Assembly (NCBI GenBank): GCA_003224525.1
Contig: QHZB01000186.1
Span: 1 to 40,372 of the forward strand
DNA length: 40,372 bases
Direction of reading: 5' to 3'
Origin: Acidobacteriota bacterium
GTDB lineage: Bacteria; Acidobacteriota; Terriglobia; Acidiferrales; UBA7541
The notes under the pieces were generated by a model. It saw only the letters and a list, made by a program, of their open reading frames with translations, was not told the DNA's origin and did no database searches. Positions 8,680 to 16,629 of the stretch are shown piece after piece. Made by a program: the position numbers and the translations under genes. How positions within the stretch are numbered: the stretch's first letter is position 1; each line of letters opens with the position of its first letter.

Positions 8680-8731
8680 CCCGGGCTGCGCTAGTTGCTA
8701 GTGCCGCCTCGCCCTAGCGCCGCCGCCCGGG
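8680..8731. terminator. Inverted repeat between convergent genes (terminator-like)
   Basis: The short gap between the ends of mtnC (+) and the metallo-beta-lactamase gene (-) is filled by a GC-rich imperfect inverted repeat. CCCGGGC-TGCGCTAG (8680-8694) pairs with CTAGCGC-CGCCGCCCGGG (8714-8731). There is no T run on either side, so intrinsic termination is uncertain, but the position suggests a shared 3'-end structure. Confidence 0.4.
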
Positions 8732-9898
8732 TTACTTGGCTCCCCACTCCGCGTACAGCTTCAGAATCGCCGGTCCAATGGAAAAGTCCCAGGCAAAAAT
8801 ACCGATGTTCTTGTATTTTTCGGGAATTTCGTAAAGATCCGCGGCCTCCGCTGCCGGCACGCCTGCTTTGCGCATCTTCTGGGCCTGCTCTTCGATGTCA
8901 TCGAAGAGTGCCCGTGAGAGTGCAATCCCTTCTTGCCCACAAATCGGGCCATGTCCGGGCACAAACAGCGTGTCCTTGTCCCAGGAGGCGAATGTCTTCA
9001 ACGTCTGCCTCCACCCGGACACAGTAGCCTGCGCGTCGAAGCAGACCGGGTACATGCCGGAAAACAACAGATCGCCGGTATAGACCACCTTTTGTTCCGG
9101 AACCCGCACGATTACGTCCGTCCCTGAATGTCCCGGATAGCTCTCGATCACGGCGGTTACTCCGCCCAAGTCCACCTTCATCGGCAACTTCGCCAGATCA
9201 ATGGGATGATTCGGCAGTGCCAGCACCGTGGAATTTGACACGTTGTATAGATTTGTTGCCGCGGCCAGATTGCCTTCGCGGTGTTTCCGCGCCGTTTCTG
9301 TTTTGGCCTCTTTGATCGCCTTCTCGATGGGTCCCAGGAAGGCCGCCTTGTCGGCGCCCTGCAGCGCCCCATAGCTCTCCACAATCCGCTTCGCCACGTC
9401 GGTATGCGCCCACAAAGGAATCCCGTTGGCACCGTAGAACGCATTCCCCATCGAATGATCGAAGTGATAGTGCGTGTCCAGCGCGCCTTTTACGGGAGCT
9501 TGGCTGACCGTCCGCAGTGCATCCATCTGAAAAGCGGCGCCGGGCGCGCTTATAAAGCCCTCTATCAATAGCGCGCTGTCTTTGCCAACCAGGAAACCGC
9601 CGTTGCAAACCGTCTGAAATCCTTTCGAGGGATCGGATATCGTGGCGTACAGCCCTTCACCGATCTTTCTCACCGACGCGAAGCCCTTATCGACAATCGG
9701 TGTTTGAGACAGCCGCGAGTAGGTCGCCAGCCCTGCCGCCAGCGCCGGCATCGGGAGCAACTTGGCCGCGGCGTACAACGCTCCGAAATACGATGTCTTG
9801 GCCAGAAAACTCCGCCGTGAAAACGGCGGCGAGTCAACCGTTTGGCGGTCACTCCTGGCGCCGACCACTTCATCGTTTCCCCCGTTAAAGGCGATCAT
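8732..9898 (-). CDS. Tat-exported metallo-beta-lactamase-fold hydrolase
   Basis: The 388-residue protein begins after GGAGGAG and an ATG at 9898. Near residue 28 is a twin-arginine motif SRRSFLAK followed by a hydrophobic stretch (YFGALYAAAKLLPMPALA), so it is probably folded in the cytoplasm and exported by Tat. The MBL metal motif is DTHYHFDHSMGN (HxHxDH). Later ligands are in SYPGHSGTDVIV and in the GDLLFSGMYP and VPGHGPI regions. The fold covers many hydrolases, and the Tat signal argues against a glyoxalase II role in the cytoplasm. It resembles the SoxH/quinoprotein-associated MBL group. The substrate is unknown. Confidence 0.85.
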   Translation of the reverse strand: MIAFNGGNDEVVGARSDRQTVDSPPFSRRSFLAKTSYFGALYAAAKLLPMPALAAGLATYSRLSQTPIVDKGFASVRKIGEGLYATISDPSKGFQTVCNGGFLVGKDSALLIEGFISAPGAAFQMDALRTVSQAPVKGALDTHYHFDHSMGNAFYGANGIPLWAHTDVAKRIVESYGALQGADKAAFLGPIEKAIKEAKTETARKHREGNLAAATNLYNVSNSTVLALPNHPIDLAKLPMKVDLGGVTAVIESYPGHSGTDVIVRVPEQKVVYTGDLLFSGMYPVCFDAQATVSGWRQTLKTFASWDKDTLFVPGHGPICGQEGIALSRALFDDIEEQAQKMRKAGVPAAEAADLYEIPEKYKNIGIFAWDFSIGPAILKLYAEWGAK

Positions 9899-10080
9899 GG
9901 CTCCTCCGACCGAATTGAGTTTCCACAGGTGGTGACTCTCTTTGAGAGGGACTATTCTAGCAGAGCATTAAACCGAAACCAGTTTCTTGTATTTGGGGCG
10001 GGTTATCCGAAAGATTGACCCACCCTTGACCGTACGAAAGCTTGTCATGCACAACACCGATGTCATGTACGCTATGGATA

Positions 10081-10100
10081 TACGTAATCTTCATTACGTA
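10081..10100. promoter_or_regulatory. Perfect palindrome TACGTAAT-N4-ATTACGTA
   Basis: An 8-bp perfect inverted repeat with a 4-nt centre lies between the divergent MBL and NTF2-like genes, 79 nt before the latter's ATG. Its size and symmetry suit a homodimeric regulator's operator. It is AT-rich in a GC-rich background and has no T run after it, so a terminator is unlikely. No regulator can be assigned. Confidence 0.45.
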
Positions 10101-10178
10101 CTATAGAGTGTGTCAGCGACAACCCTTTCCTAAATTGCTCCGGCCGAATTCCGTTACTCCTTGAGGAGGCATTCCAGC

Positions 10179-10700
10179 ATGACCAAGATTATGGGCACGG
10201 TGGCATTGGCAATCGGGTTGGCGCTGCTCGCTCCCTCGTGGCAAGCGCAAGAGAACTGGCGGCAGGCGTGCGTCCAGCAGTGTTATACTCGGTCTTCCCC
10301 CGGCGATCCCGAACTGCAGAGGCAGGAGATCGTCAGCCTGGAAAAGGAAGCCGCACACGCCATCCAATTGAAAAGCGGCACCTACTTTCAGCGCGTATAC
10401 AGCGATGATTTTGCCGGCACGCTCTCTCACGGTCAGCTGGTAGACAAGACGCGGTGGATCGAAGTCGTCGAATCTCCCGCCGTCAAGTACGAATCGTTCG
10501 ACGCCTCCGACATTAAAGTCCGCGTCTTTCAAGAGACCGCAGTTGCAACTTGCCTCTGGTCAGCGCGCAGCATCTTCAAGGGCCAGCACATCAGCAGTCA
10601 GATTCGCGCCGTGCACGTTTATGTGAACACGCCCCGAGGCTGGCATGTGGTTTCCGCCCAGTCAACCGTTCTGCCTCCGGACGTGCAGCAGCCGCTGTAG
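10179..10700 (+). CDS. Exported NTF2-like (SnoaL/DUF4440-type) protein
   Basis: The product is about 173 residues from an ATG at 10179, preceded by GAGGAGG. It has a signal peptide (hydrophobic TVALAIGLALLAP, cleaved near WQAQ). The mature part looks like the NTF2-like cone fold: helices EIVSLEKEAAHAIQLKSGTY and FQRVYSDDFAGTLSHGQLVD, then strands DIKVRVFQETAVATCLW and GWHVVSAQSTVL. DUF4440-type proteins have varied or unknown functions, and no catalytic set is recognisable. The exported form is common in Acidobacteriota. It precedes the nucleoside-salvage operon by 93 nt and is not obviously part of it. Confidence 0.72.
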   Translation: MTKIMGTVALAIGLALLAPSWQAQENWRQACVQQCYTRSSPGDPELQRQEIVSLEKEAAHAIQLKSGTYFQRVYSDDFAGTLSHGQLVDKTRWIEVVESPAVKYESFDASDIKVRVFQETAVATCLWSARSIFKGQHISSQIRAVHVYVNTPRGWHVVSAQSTVLPPDVQQPL

Positions 10701-10793
10701 CGATTTGCCGATTTCAAGCGTGTGCCTCTCGTGTGCCTCGCGTTGACGCCCCGTACAGCGAGTGTTACGCTCGCCGTTCGCTTTCCAAAACGC

Positions 10794-12104
10794 ATGCGCG
10801 CCGTCGACCTGATTCGCAAGAAACGTGATTCCGGGGAACTCTCCCGCGAAGAAATCAATTTTCTGGTTTCCGGGTACACGCGCGGCGAAATACCCGATTA
10901 CCAGATGGCCGCGTGGCTCATGGCCGTGTGGATTCGCGGCATGAGCCGCTCCGAGCTCGCGGCTCTCACCGAGGTGATGCTTTATTCCGGAGAAGTCCTC
11001 AACCATTCCGAGATCGCCGGCAAGAAAGTGGACAAGCACTCCACCGGAGGGATTGGCGACAAGACTTCTCTCGTTCTTGCTCCCATCGTCGCGGCGGGCG
11101 GCCTTACGGTTCCGATGATCAGCGGCCGCGGCCTCGGCCACACCGGCGGCACGCTCGACAAACTGGAGGCGATTCCAGGCTTCAACGTGAATCTGTCGCT
11201 GGACGAATTTCGCCGCGTCCTCCGCGAATGCGGCATGGGCTTGATCGGGCAGACCGCGGAGATTGCTCCTGCCGACAAGAAAATCTACGCGCTTCGTGAC
11301 GTTACTTCCACCGTCGAGAATATCGGCCTCATCTGCGCGTCTATCATGAGCAAGAAACTTGCCGAAGGCATTGACGCCCTGGTCCTCGACGTGAAGACAG
11401 GCTCCGGCGCCTTCATGAAGAAAGAGGAAGATGCGGTTCGCCTCGCCGAAGTCATGGTCGAAACCGGCAAGCGCATGGGCAAGAAAGTCGTGGCGCTCAT
11501 CACCGGCATGGATCAGCCGCTTGGCCGCATGGCGGGCCATTCGAATGAAGTCACCGAGTCGGTCGAAGTCCTCAAGGGCCGGGGGCCCGCCGATCTCCGT
11601 GACTTGAGCCTCGAACTCTCCGCCTGGATGTTCTATCTCGGTGAGAGAACGAAGAGCGTGGAAGAAGGCCGCCGCCTCGCCGAAACCATGATCGTCAGCG
11701 GCCAGGCACTCGAAAAATTCCGGCAAGGGATTCGCCTGCAAGGCGGCGATGAGCGCGTCATTGACGAATCGGAACGCCTGCCCACCGCGCGCTTGCATTT
11801 CCAGGTAGCGAGTTCCGCCGGCGGCTTCGTCACCGACACCAACTGCGAGCAGTTTGGCATCGCACTCGCCATGCTCGGCGGAGGCCGCGAAAAAAAAGAA
11901 GACAAGATCGATCACGGCGTCGGCCTCGAATTCCACAAGCGGATCGGCGATCGCGTGGAAAAAGGAGAACCGCTGGCCACGATTCATTACAATGGCGACG
12001 CCAAACTTGCCGAAGCGAAAAGCCGCATCGCGGACAGTTATCAGATTGGCGAGGAAGCTCCGCACGAAAAGCGGCCGCTGGTGCGCCGCGTGATTGGTGC
12101 TTGA
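10794..12104 (+). CDS. deoA: Pyrimidine nucleoside (thymidine) phosphorylase
   Basis: A 436-residue enzyme of the thymidine/pyrimidine-nucleoside phosphorylase family that cleaves thymidine, uridine or deoxyuridine with phosphate to the base and (deoxy)ribose-1-phosphate. The N-terminus MRAVDLIRKKRDSGELSREE is canonical, so the ATG at 10794 is preferred over the earlier in-frame ATG at 10722. The phosphate-binding signature KHSTGGIGDKTS and the SGRGLGHTGGTLDKLE motif are intact, as are the K/D-rich LDVKTGSGAF region and the C-terminal barrel-sandwich domain. Sequence alone does not separate DeoA from Pdp. It is the first gene of deoA-nupC-pnp-cdd, with nupC following after 25 nt. Confidence 0.93.
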   Translation: MRAVDLIRKKRDSGELSREEINFLVSGYTRGEIPDYQMAAWLMAVWIRGMSRSELAALTEVMLYSGEVLNHSEIAGKKVDKHSTGGIGDKTSLVLAPIVAAGGLTVPMISGRGLGHTGGTLDKLEAIPGFNVNLSLDEFRRVLRECGMGLIGQTAEIAPADKKIYALRDVTSTVENIGLICASIMSKKLAEGIDALVLDVKTGSGAFMKKEEDAVRLAEVMVETGKRMGKKVVALITGMDQPLGRMAGHSNEVTESVEVLKGRGPADLRDLSLELSAWMFYLGERTKSVEEGRRLAETMIVSGQALEKFRQGIRLQGGDERVIDESERLPTARLHFQVASSAGGFVTDTNCEQFGIALAMLGGGREKKEDKIDHGVGLEFHKRIGDRVEKGEPLATIHYNGDAKLAEAKSRIADSYQIGEEAPHEKRPLVRRVIGA

Positions 12105-12129
12105 ATCGGTTGTATGGAGAGGAGTGTTC

Positions 12130-13362
12130 ATGGGACGTTTCACCGGAGTACTCGGCATGGCCGTGATTCTTGGGCTGGCCTGGCTCTTCTCCACCGACCG
12201 GGGCGCCATCAAGCTCAAGACGATCGCTTGGGGGCTTGGGCTCCAGTTGGCGCTAGGCTTTTTCGTTCTCCGATCCGGTGTAGGTAGTTCGGTGTTTGGT
12301 TTCCTGGGTGCAGGCGCAAATAAGCTGTTGAGCTTTTCTTACGCGGGTTCCGCGTTCGTGTTCGGCGACCTTGGTCTGCCGAAGGAGCTCTCCCGGCTTG
12401 GCTTTTCGTTTGCATTCCAGGTACTTCCCACGATCATCTTCATCGCCGCCTTCTTCGCTGTGCTCTATCACCTCGGAGTGATGCAGCTCATCATCCGTGC
12501 TGCGGCGTGGATTATGACTCGCGTGATGGGCGCTAGCGGCGCGGAATCCCTCAATGTGGCCGCCAGCATCTTCATGGGCCAGACGGAAGCCCCGCTCACC
12601 ATCCGCCCCTTTCTTCCCACGCTCACCAAGTCGGAACTGATGGTCGTCATGACCAGTGGGATGGCGCACATCTCCGGCGGCATGATGGCCGGGTACATCC
12701 AAGTGGGAGGCGCCGATCCCAAAAACCTTTTGACCGCAGTCATCATGACCGCGCCGGGAACATTGCTTATGGCCAAGATGCTCGTCCCGGAAACCGAACA
12801 GCCGCTCACGGCCGGCCGCGTGGAAATGCCCCCCATGGAAAAAGAAGCGAATTTTCTGGGCGCCATCGCACGTGGAACGGTCGATGGATTGCATCTCGCG
12901 CTGAATGTCGGCGCCATGCTGATTACCTTCATCGCTTTGCTTGCGCTGCTGAACGCCATCATGGGCGGCATCCACAATTGGCCTCACATGGCCTGGTTCC
13001 CGGAAAGTCTGCAGACCGTTTTCGGCTGGATCTTCGCGCCGGTTGCCTGGCTGATCGGTGTGCCCTGGCAGGACGCGGCAAAGATTGGCAACCTGCTCGG
13101 GACGCGCATGGTGATCAATGAATTCGTCGCTTTTGGACAGCTTGGCCCCATGAAGGCCACGCTCGACCCGCGGACTTTTGCAATCGCCACTTTCGCTCTC
13201 TGCGGCTTCGCCAACTTCAGTTCCATAGGCATCCAGATCGGCGGCATCGGCGCGCTCGCTCCGGAGCAGCGCACGGAATTGGCGAAATTCGGTATCCGCG
13301 CCATGCTCGCCGGCACTATGGCAAACTTAATGTCCGCTTCCATCGTGGGAATCCTTTCGTGA
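12130..13362 (+). CDS. nupC: Concentrative nucleoside transporter (CNT/NupC family)
   Basis: The 410-residue integral membrane protein has an N-terminal trio of helices, a gate-like region FQVLPTIIFIAAFFAVLYHL, the conserved AASIFMGQTEAPLTIRPFL substrate/ion-site motif, TSGMAHISGGMMAGYI, and a late NEFVAFGQL motif. These are hallmarks of CNT transporters, which import nucleosides with H+ or Na+. GGAGAGGAG before the ATG at 12130 decides the start. Position between two nucleoside phosphorylases indicates uptake of nucleosides from the periplasm for phosphorolysis. The stop overlaps the next start by 4 nt. Confidence 0.93.
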   Translation: MGRFTGVLGMAVILGLAWLFSTDRGAIKLKTIAWGLGLQLALGFFVLRSGVGSSVFGFLGAGANKLLSFSYAGSAFVFGDLGLPKELSRLGFSFAFQVLPTIIFIAAFFAVLYHLGVMQLIIRAAAWIMTRVMGASGAESLNVAASIFMGQTEAPLTIRPFLPTLTKSELMVVMTSGMAHISGGMMAGYIQVGGADPKNLLTAVIMTAPGTLLMAKMLVPETEQPLTAGRVEMPPMEKEANFLGAIARGTVDGLHLALNVGAMLITFIALLALLNAIMGGIHNWPHMAWFPESLQTVFGWIFAPVAWLIGVPWQDAAKIGNLLGTRMVINEFVAFGQLGPMKATLDPRTFAIATFALCGFANFSSIGIQIGGIGALAPEQRTELAKFGIRAMLAGTMANLMSASIVGILS

Positions 13363-14282
13363 GCGCAAAAAAAAGCTCCAAGACCAACGTTCCGAAAACG
13401 GCTTTGCCCCGAGAAATCGCCGTTCCAACGCCGAGCAACAAATCACAGGACGGCGAGTTCGAGCGCGCGGGCAAAGCGGCTGACTTCATTTTTTCTCAGA
13501 CCGCTCACCGTCCCAAGATTGCCTTGGTTTTGGGCTCGGGCCTTGGCGCTTTCGCTGATGAATTTGCCGGCGCTACGAAAATTCCGTACGCGAAAATTCC
13601 ACACTTTCCTCAGTCTACCGCCATTGGCCACGCGGGGAAGCTCGTCATCGGAAAAGTGGGAGCAATTCCCGTGGCCGGGATGCAGGGCCGCGTCCATCTT
13701 TACGAAGGCTATTCCGCGAAAGAGGTGGCCTTTCCCATCCGCGTTTTCGCGCGCGTGGGCGTAAAGGCCGTGATCCTCACCAACGCCGCGGGCGGCATCA
13801 AACGCGAATTTGTGCAGGGCCGGCTGGTAGTGATCAGCGATCACATCAATTTGCAGGGCGTGAATCCGCTCACCGGGCAAAACGACGAACGCTTCGGCCT
13901 GCGCTTCCACGACATGACCTCGGCGTACGACCGCAGATTTCGCGAAATGGCTGTCGGCGAAGGAAACCGCATGGGCATCGGGATGTTTGAGGGCGTGTAC
14001 GCGGGACTCCTCGGGCCAAGCTATGAGACGCCGGCGGAGATACGCTACCTGCGCGCGATCGGCGCCGATCTGGTGGGTATGTCCACGGTTCTGGAAGTGA
14101 TCACCGCGCGGCATAGTGGCATTCGCGTGCTGGGCATCTCCTGCGTGACGAATGCGGCGGCGGGAATCCTGGATCAGCCGCTCAACCACCTGGAAGTGCT
14201 GGAGACGGCAGAGCGCGTGAAAGGACAATTCATCGGCTTGCTGAAAGCGGTCATTCCGCGAATTGCAGAGGCGATTGCATGA
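13359..14282 (+). CDS. Purine nucleoside phosphorylase (trimeric class)
   Basis: A 307-residue member of the purine nucleoside phosphorylase/MTA phosphorylase family. Its GTG start overlaps the nupC stop (GTGA). The first ~40 residues are a lysine- and proline-rich extension not typical of the family. Family motifs are LVLGSGLGAFADEF, the phosphate-site GMQGRVHLYEGY, VILTNAAGGI, LLGPSYETPAEIRYL and VGMSTVLEVITARHSG. The glutamate in SYETPAE and the asparagine in SCVTNAAAGI match inosine/guanosine phosphorylases rather than MTA phosphorylase. It would give hypoxanthine or guanine plus ribose-1-phosphate. Coupled downstream to cdd by ATGA. Confidence 0.92.
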   Translation: MSAKKSSKTNVPKTALPREIAVPTPSNKSQDGEFERAGKAADFIFSQTAHRPKIALVLGSGLGAFADEFAGATKIPYAKIPHFPQSTAIGHAGKLVIGKVGAIPVAGMQGRVHLYEGYSAKEVAFPIRVFARVGVKAVILTNAAGGIKREFVQGRLVVISDHINLQGVNPLTGQNDERFGLRFHDMTSAYDRRFREMAVGEGNRMGIGMFEGVYAGLLGPSYETPAEIRYLRAIGADLVGMSTVLEVITARHSGIRVLGISCVTNAAAGILDQPLNHLEVLETAERVKGQFIGLLKAVIPRIAEAIA

Positions 14283-14671
14283 GCGAATATGAAACTCTGA
14301 TTTCGGCGGCCAGGCAGGCGAGGGAAAACGCGCATGCGCCGTACTCCAATTTTCGCGTGGGCGCGGCGCTCCGCGCCACCTCCGGACGAATTTTTGGCGG
14401 GTGCAACGTCGAGAACGCTACCTACGGTCTCACAGTGTGCGCCGAGCGCATCGCCATTTTCAAAGCCATCAGCGAAGGCGAGCGCGGCTTCGACGCCATT
14501 TCCGTGGTGACGGACACCGAGACGTTAACGCCTCCCTGTGGCGCTTGCCGCCAGTTGATCTGGGAATTTTGCGGCGACGTTCCCGTGATCATGACAAATC
14601 TCAAGGGCAAAACCGAAGTGATTCGCATGAAGGATCTTTTTCCGAAGCCCTTCGATTCCTCCAATCTGTGA
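14279..14671 (+). CDS. cdd: Cytidine deaminase
   Basis: A 130-residue homotetrameric-type cytidine deaminase. Zinc ligands are C54 with catalytic E56 (CAERIAIF) and C87/C90 (PPCGACRQL). The substrate motifs YSNFRVGAAL and GCNVENATYG are present. It converts cytidine or deoxycytidine to (deoxy)uridine, which the upstream phosphorylase can cleave. The start overlaps the pnp stop (ATGA), showing translational coupling. Last gene of the salvage operon; the next gene follows after a 99-base gap. Confidence 0.95.
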   Translation: MSEYETLISAARQARENAHAPYSNFRVGAALRATSGRIFGGCNVENATYGLTVCAERIAIFKAISEGERGFDAISVVTDTETLTPPCGACRQLIWEFCGDVPVIMTNLKGKTEVIRMKDLFPKPFDSSNL

Positions 14672-14770
14672 GAAAAGTTGTGGGCCTTCGGTTTTTCGTG
14701 ACGCATGTTTCTCCAAGATTTCATTTTTCAATGAGCCATGTGTTTGTTTAGCTTCACAAAGGAAAAGCCC

Positions 14771-16231
14771 ATGAATCGTTCTATTGCTTATTGTGCGGGC
14801 GCGTTTCTTCTGACTCTTCTTGCTCCCATCCGGCTTCCAGCGCAACTTCCACCAGGGGTGATCGTTGACAACTGGGGCGGTTGCCCTCCGGGCCTGTTGC
14901 TTTCCCAGGTAGATCTCCTTGTCATCGGCGGCACGCTGGTGACGATGGATCCCGAGCGCCGCATCCTGCAGGACGGCTTCGTTGCTGTCCAAGGCGACAG
15001 GATTGTCGAAGTGGGGCAAGGCAAACCGGCATCGTGCAAGCGCGGGGTGTCGGCGAGGCAAACCATCAATGCCAAAGGGAAACTCGTGCTGCCGGGTTTC
15101 ATTAACGGGCACACGCACGTGCCGATGACGTTGCTTCGCGGGTTGCGCGACGATGTGACGCTCGACGAGTGGCTGCGGAAATACATCTTCCCGGCGGAAG
15201 CCAAAAATGTGACCGAGGAATTTGTCCGCTGGGGCACGCGGCTGGCGGCGGCGGAGCAGATTCGCGGAGGCGTGACGACGTTCGCCGACATGTACTACTT
15301 CGAAGATGTCATTGCCGAAGAGGCCAAAGCCGCGGGAATGCGCGGCGTAATGGGCGAAACGATTCTTGATTTTCCGGCGCCAGACAATAAATCTAACGCC
15401 GCGATGCTGGAGTACACCGAGAAATTTCTGAAGCGCTGGCAAGGCGATGCGCTGATTCACGCCGCGGTCGCACCGCATTCGATTTATTCCTGTTCGCAAA
15501 GGACACTTCAGGATGCGGCGGCGCTGGCGCGGAAGTACGGCGCGCCCATCCTCATCCACGTCGCGGAAATAAAAAAAGAATTGGACGACAGCCGCGCGAA
15601 GAACGGCACGACACCAGTGCAGTATCTGGACAGAATCGGAGTCCTTGGGCCGGAGGTGCTCGCCGCGCATTGCATCTGGGTGGACGAAGCGGACCGCAAG
15701 ATCCTGGCGCAGCGGCAGGTGGGGTGCGTGCACAATCCTTCGAGTAACATGATGCTTGCCAGCGGCGTTGCTCCATTGATCGAAGAACGCGCGGCAGGCG
15801 TGGCGGTCGGGTTGGGCACGGATGGCCCGGCGGGCAGCAACAACGACCTGGACTTGATGGAAGAGATGGACCTGGCGGCGAAGCTGCAGAAGATTACCAG
15901 GATGGACCCGCAGGCGCTGGGAGCGAAGGTCGTCGTCGAAATGGCCACCATCGAGGGTGCGCGTGCGCTGCACATGGAAAAGGAAATTGGTTCGCTCGAA
16001 GCAGGGAAGAAAGCGGACTTGCTTCTAATCGGCCTCGACGCGCCGAACGCCGTGCCGATGTACGATGTCTATGCGCAATTGGCGTATGCGTTGAAGGGGG
16101 GCGACGTGGAGACCGTCATCATCGGCGGCCGCATGGTGATGCGCGACAAGAAACTGCTTACGCTGGATGAACCGGCGGTGATTGCCAAGGCCAGAGAATT
16201 TAAGAATAAGATCGAGGCCTCAATAAAATAA
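14771..16231 (+). CDS. Exported MTA/SAH-deaminase-like amidohydrolase
   Basis: A metal-dependent amidohydrolase of the TrzN/MtaD (5-methylthioadenosine/S-adenosylhomocysteine deaminase) group, 486 residues from ATG 14771. Metal ligands are HTH in GFINGHTHVPMTLLRG, H in HVAEI, H in AAHCIWVD and D in GLGTDGPAGSNNDLD; APHSIYSC also matches the family. MtaD enzymes deaminate MTA, SAH or adenosine. Unlike them, this one starts with a clear signal peptide (AYCAGAFLLTLLAPIRLPAQ) followed by a short extra segment before the enzyme's normal first strand (VDLLVIGGTLVTMD). It is therefore predicted to be periplasmic. It lies between the nucleoside operon and the MerT-like gene (11-nt gap to the latter). 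Confidence 0.85.
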   Translation: MNRSIAYCAGAFLLTLLAPIRLPAQLPPGVIVDNWGGCPPGLLLSQVDLLVIGGTLVTMDPERRILQDGFVAVQGDRIVEVGQGKPASCKRGVSARQTINAKGKLVLPGFINGHTHVPMTLLRGLRDDVTLDEWLRKYIFPAEAKNVTEEFVRWGTRLAAAEQIRGGVTTFADMYYFEDVIAEEAKAAGMRGVMGETILDFPAPDNKSNAAMLEYTEKFLKRWQGDALIHAAVAPHSIYSCSQRTLQDAAALARKYGAPILIHVAEIKKELDDSRAKNGTTPVQYLDRIGVLGPEVLAAHCIWVDEADRKILAQRQVGCVHNPSSNMMLASGVAPLIEERAAGVAVGLGTDGPAGSNNDLDLMEEMDLAAKLQKITRMDPQALGAKVVVEMATIEGARALHMEKEIGSLEAGKKADLLLIGLDAPNAVPMYDVYAQLAYALKGGDVETVIIGGRMVMRDKKLLTLDEPAVIAKAREFKNKIEASIK

Positions 16232-16242
16232 GCCAGGAAGAA

Positions 16243-16629
16243 ATGAACTCGAAAAACAATGAAGTGCGGGCCCCGCAAAGTACAACAGGAAAGAAGCAAG
16301 ACTCCGGCATCTGCGCATCCCTGGGCGCGATTCTAAGCTCGCTCACCACGATGGGTTGCTGTCTTCCTTTGGGATTTGCAGGCGCGCTGGGGACGGCGGG
16401 CGCGAGCGCATTTCTGCAGAGGTTCCGGCCCTGGCCACTGGCACTTTCCATCTTGCTGCTGGGAATTGGATTTTGGCAGCAGCGCCGCGCGAGGCTGTGC
16501 GCGGTGAAACGGAGTTACTTGAGCGCCGCGCTGCTTTGGACAGCAGTGGTATTCGTTGTGGCGACGGTGGTTTTCCCTCAGGAAATCGCAGGATTCATCG
16601 CCGATCATTTTTCAGGTGCCGCGAAGTGA
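16243..16629 (+). CDS. MerT-like membrane protein
   Basis: A 128-residue membrane protein with the vicinal cysteine motif TMGCCLPLGFAGALG (C39-C40) in the first membrane helix. Other cysteines are C24 and C86, and there are about three membrane spans (roughly 26-58, 64-80, 93-113). The GCC pair in helix 1 followed by a short loop is the pattern of mercuric transporter MerT, in which the cysteines pass Hg2+ inward. No merA, merP or merR is present nearby, so mercury transport is not established; another thiophilic metal or a redox role is possible. Its stop overlaps the GTG of the selenoprotein-like gene (GTGA), implying coupled translation. Confidence 0.75.
   Translation: MNSKNNEVRAPQSTTGKKQDSGICASLGAILSSLTTMGCCLPLGFAGALGTAGASAFLQRFRPWPLALSILLLGIGFWQQRRARLCAVKRSYLSAALLWTAVVFVVATVVFPQEIAGFIADHFSGAAK

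Noticed and set aside
10662-12218. Long open frame of 518 codons on the minus strand
   Set aside because: It is antisense to the clearly coding deoA; such mirror frames are common in GC-rich genes, and it has no recognisable domain.
14525-15973. Long open frame of 482 codons on the minus strand
   Set aside because: Antisense to cdd and the amidohydrolase gene; arginine/histidine-rich composition typical of a shadow frame.
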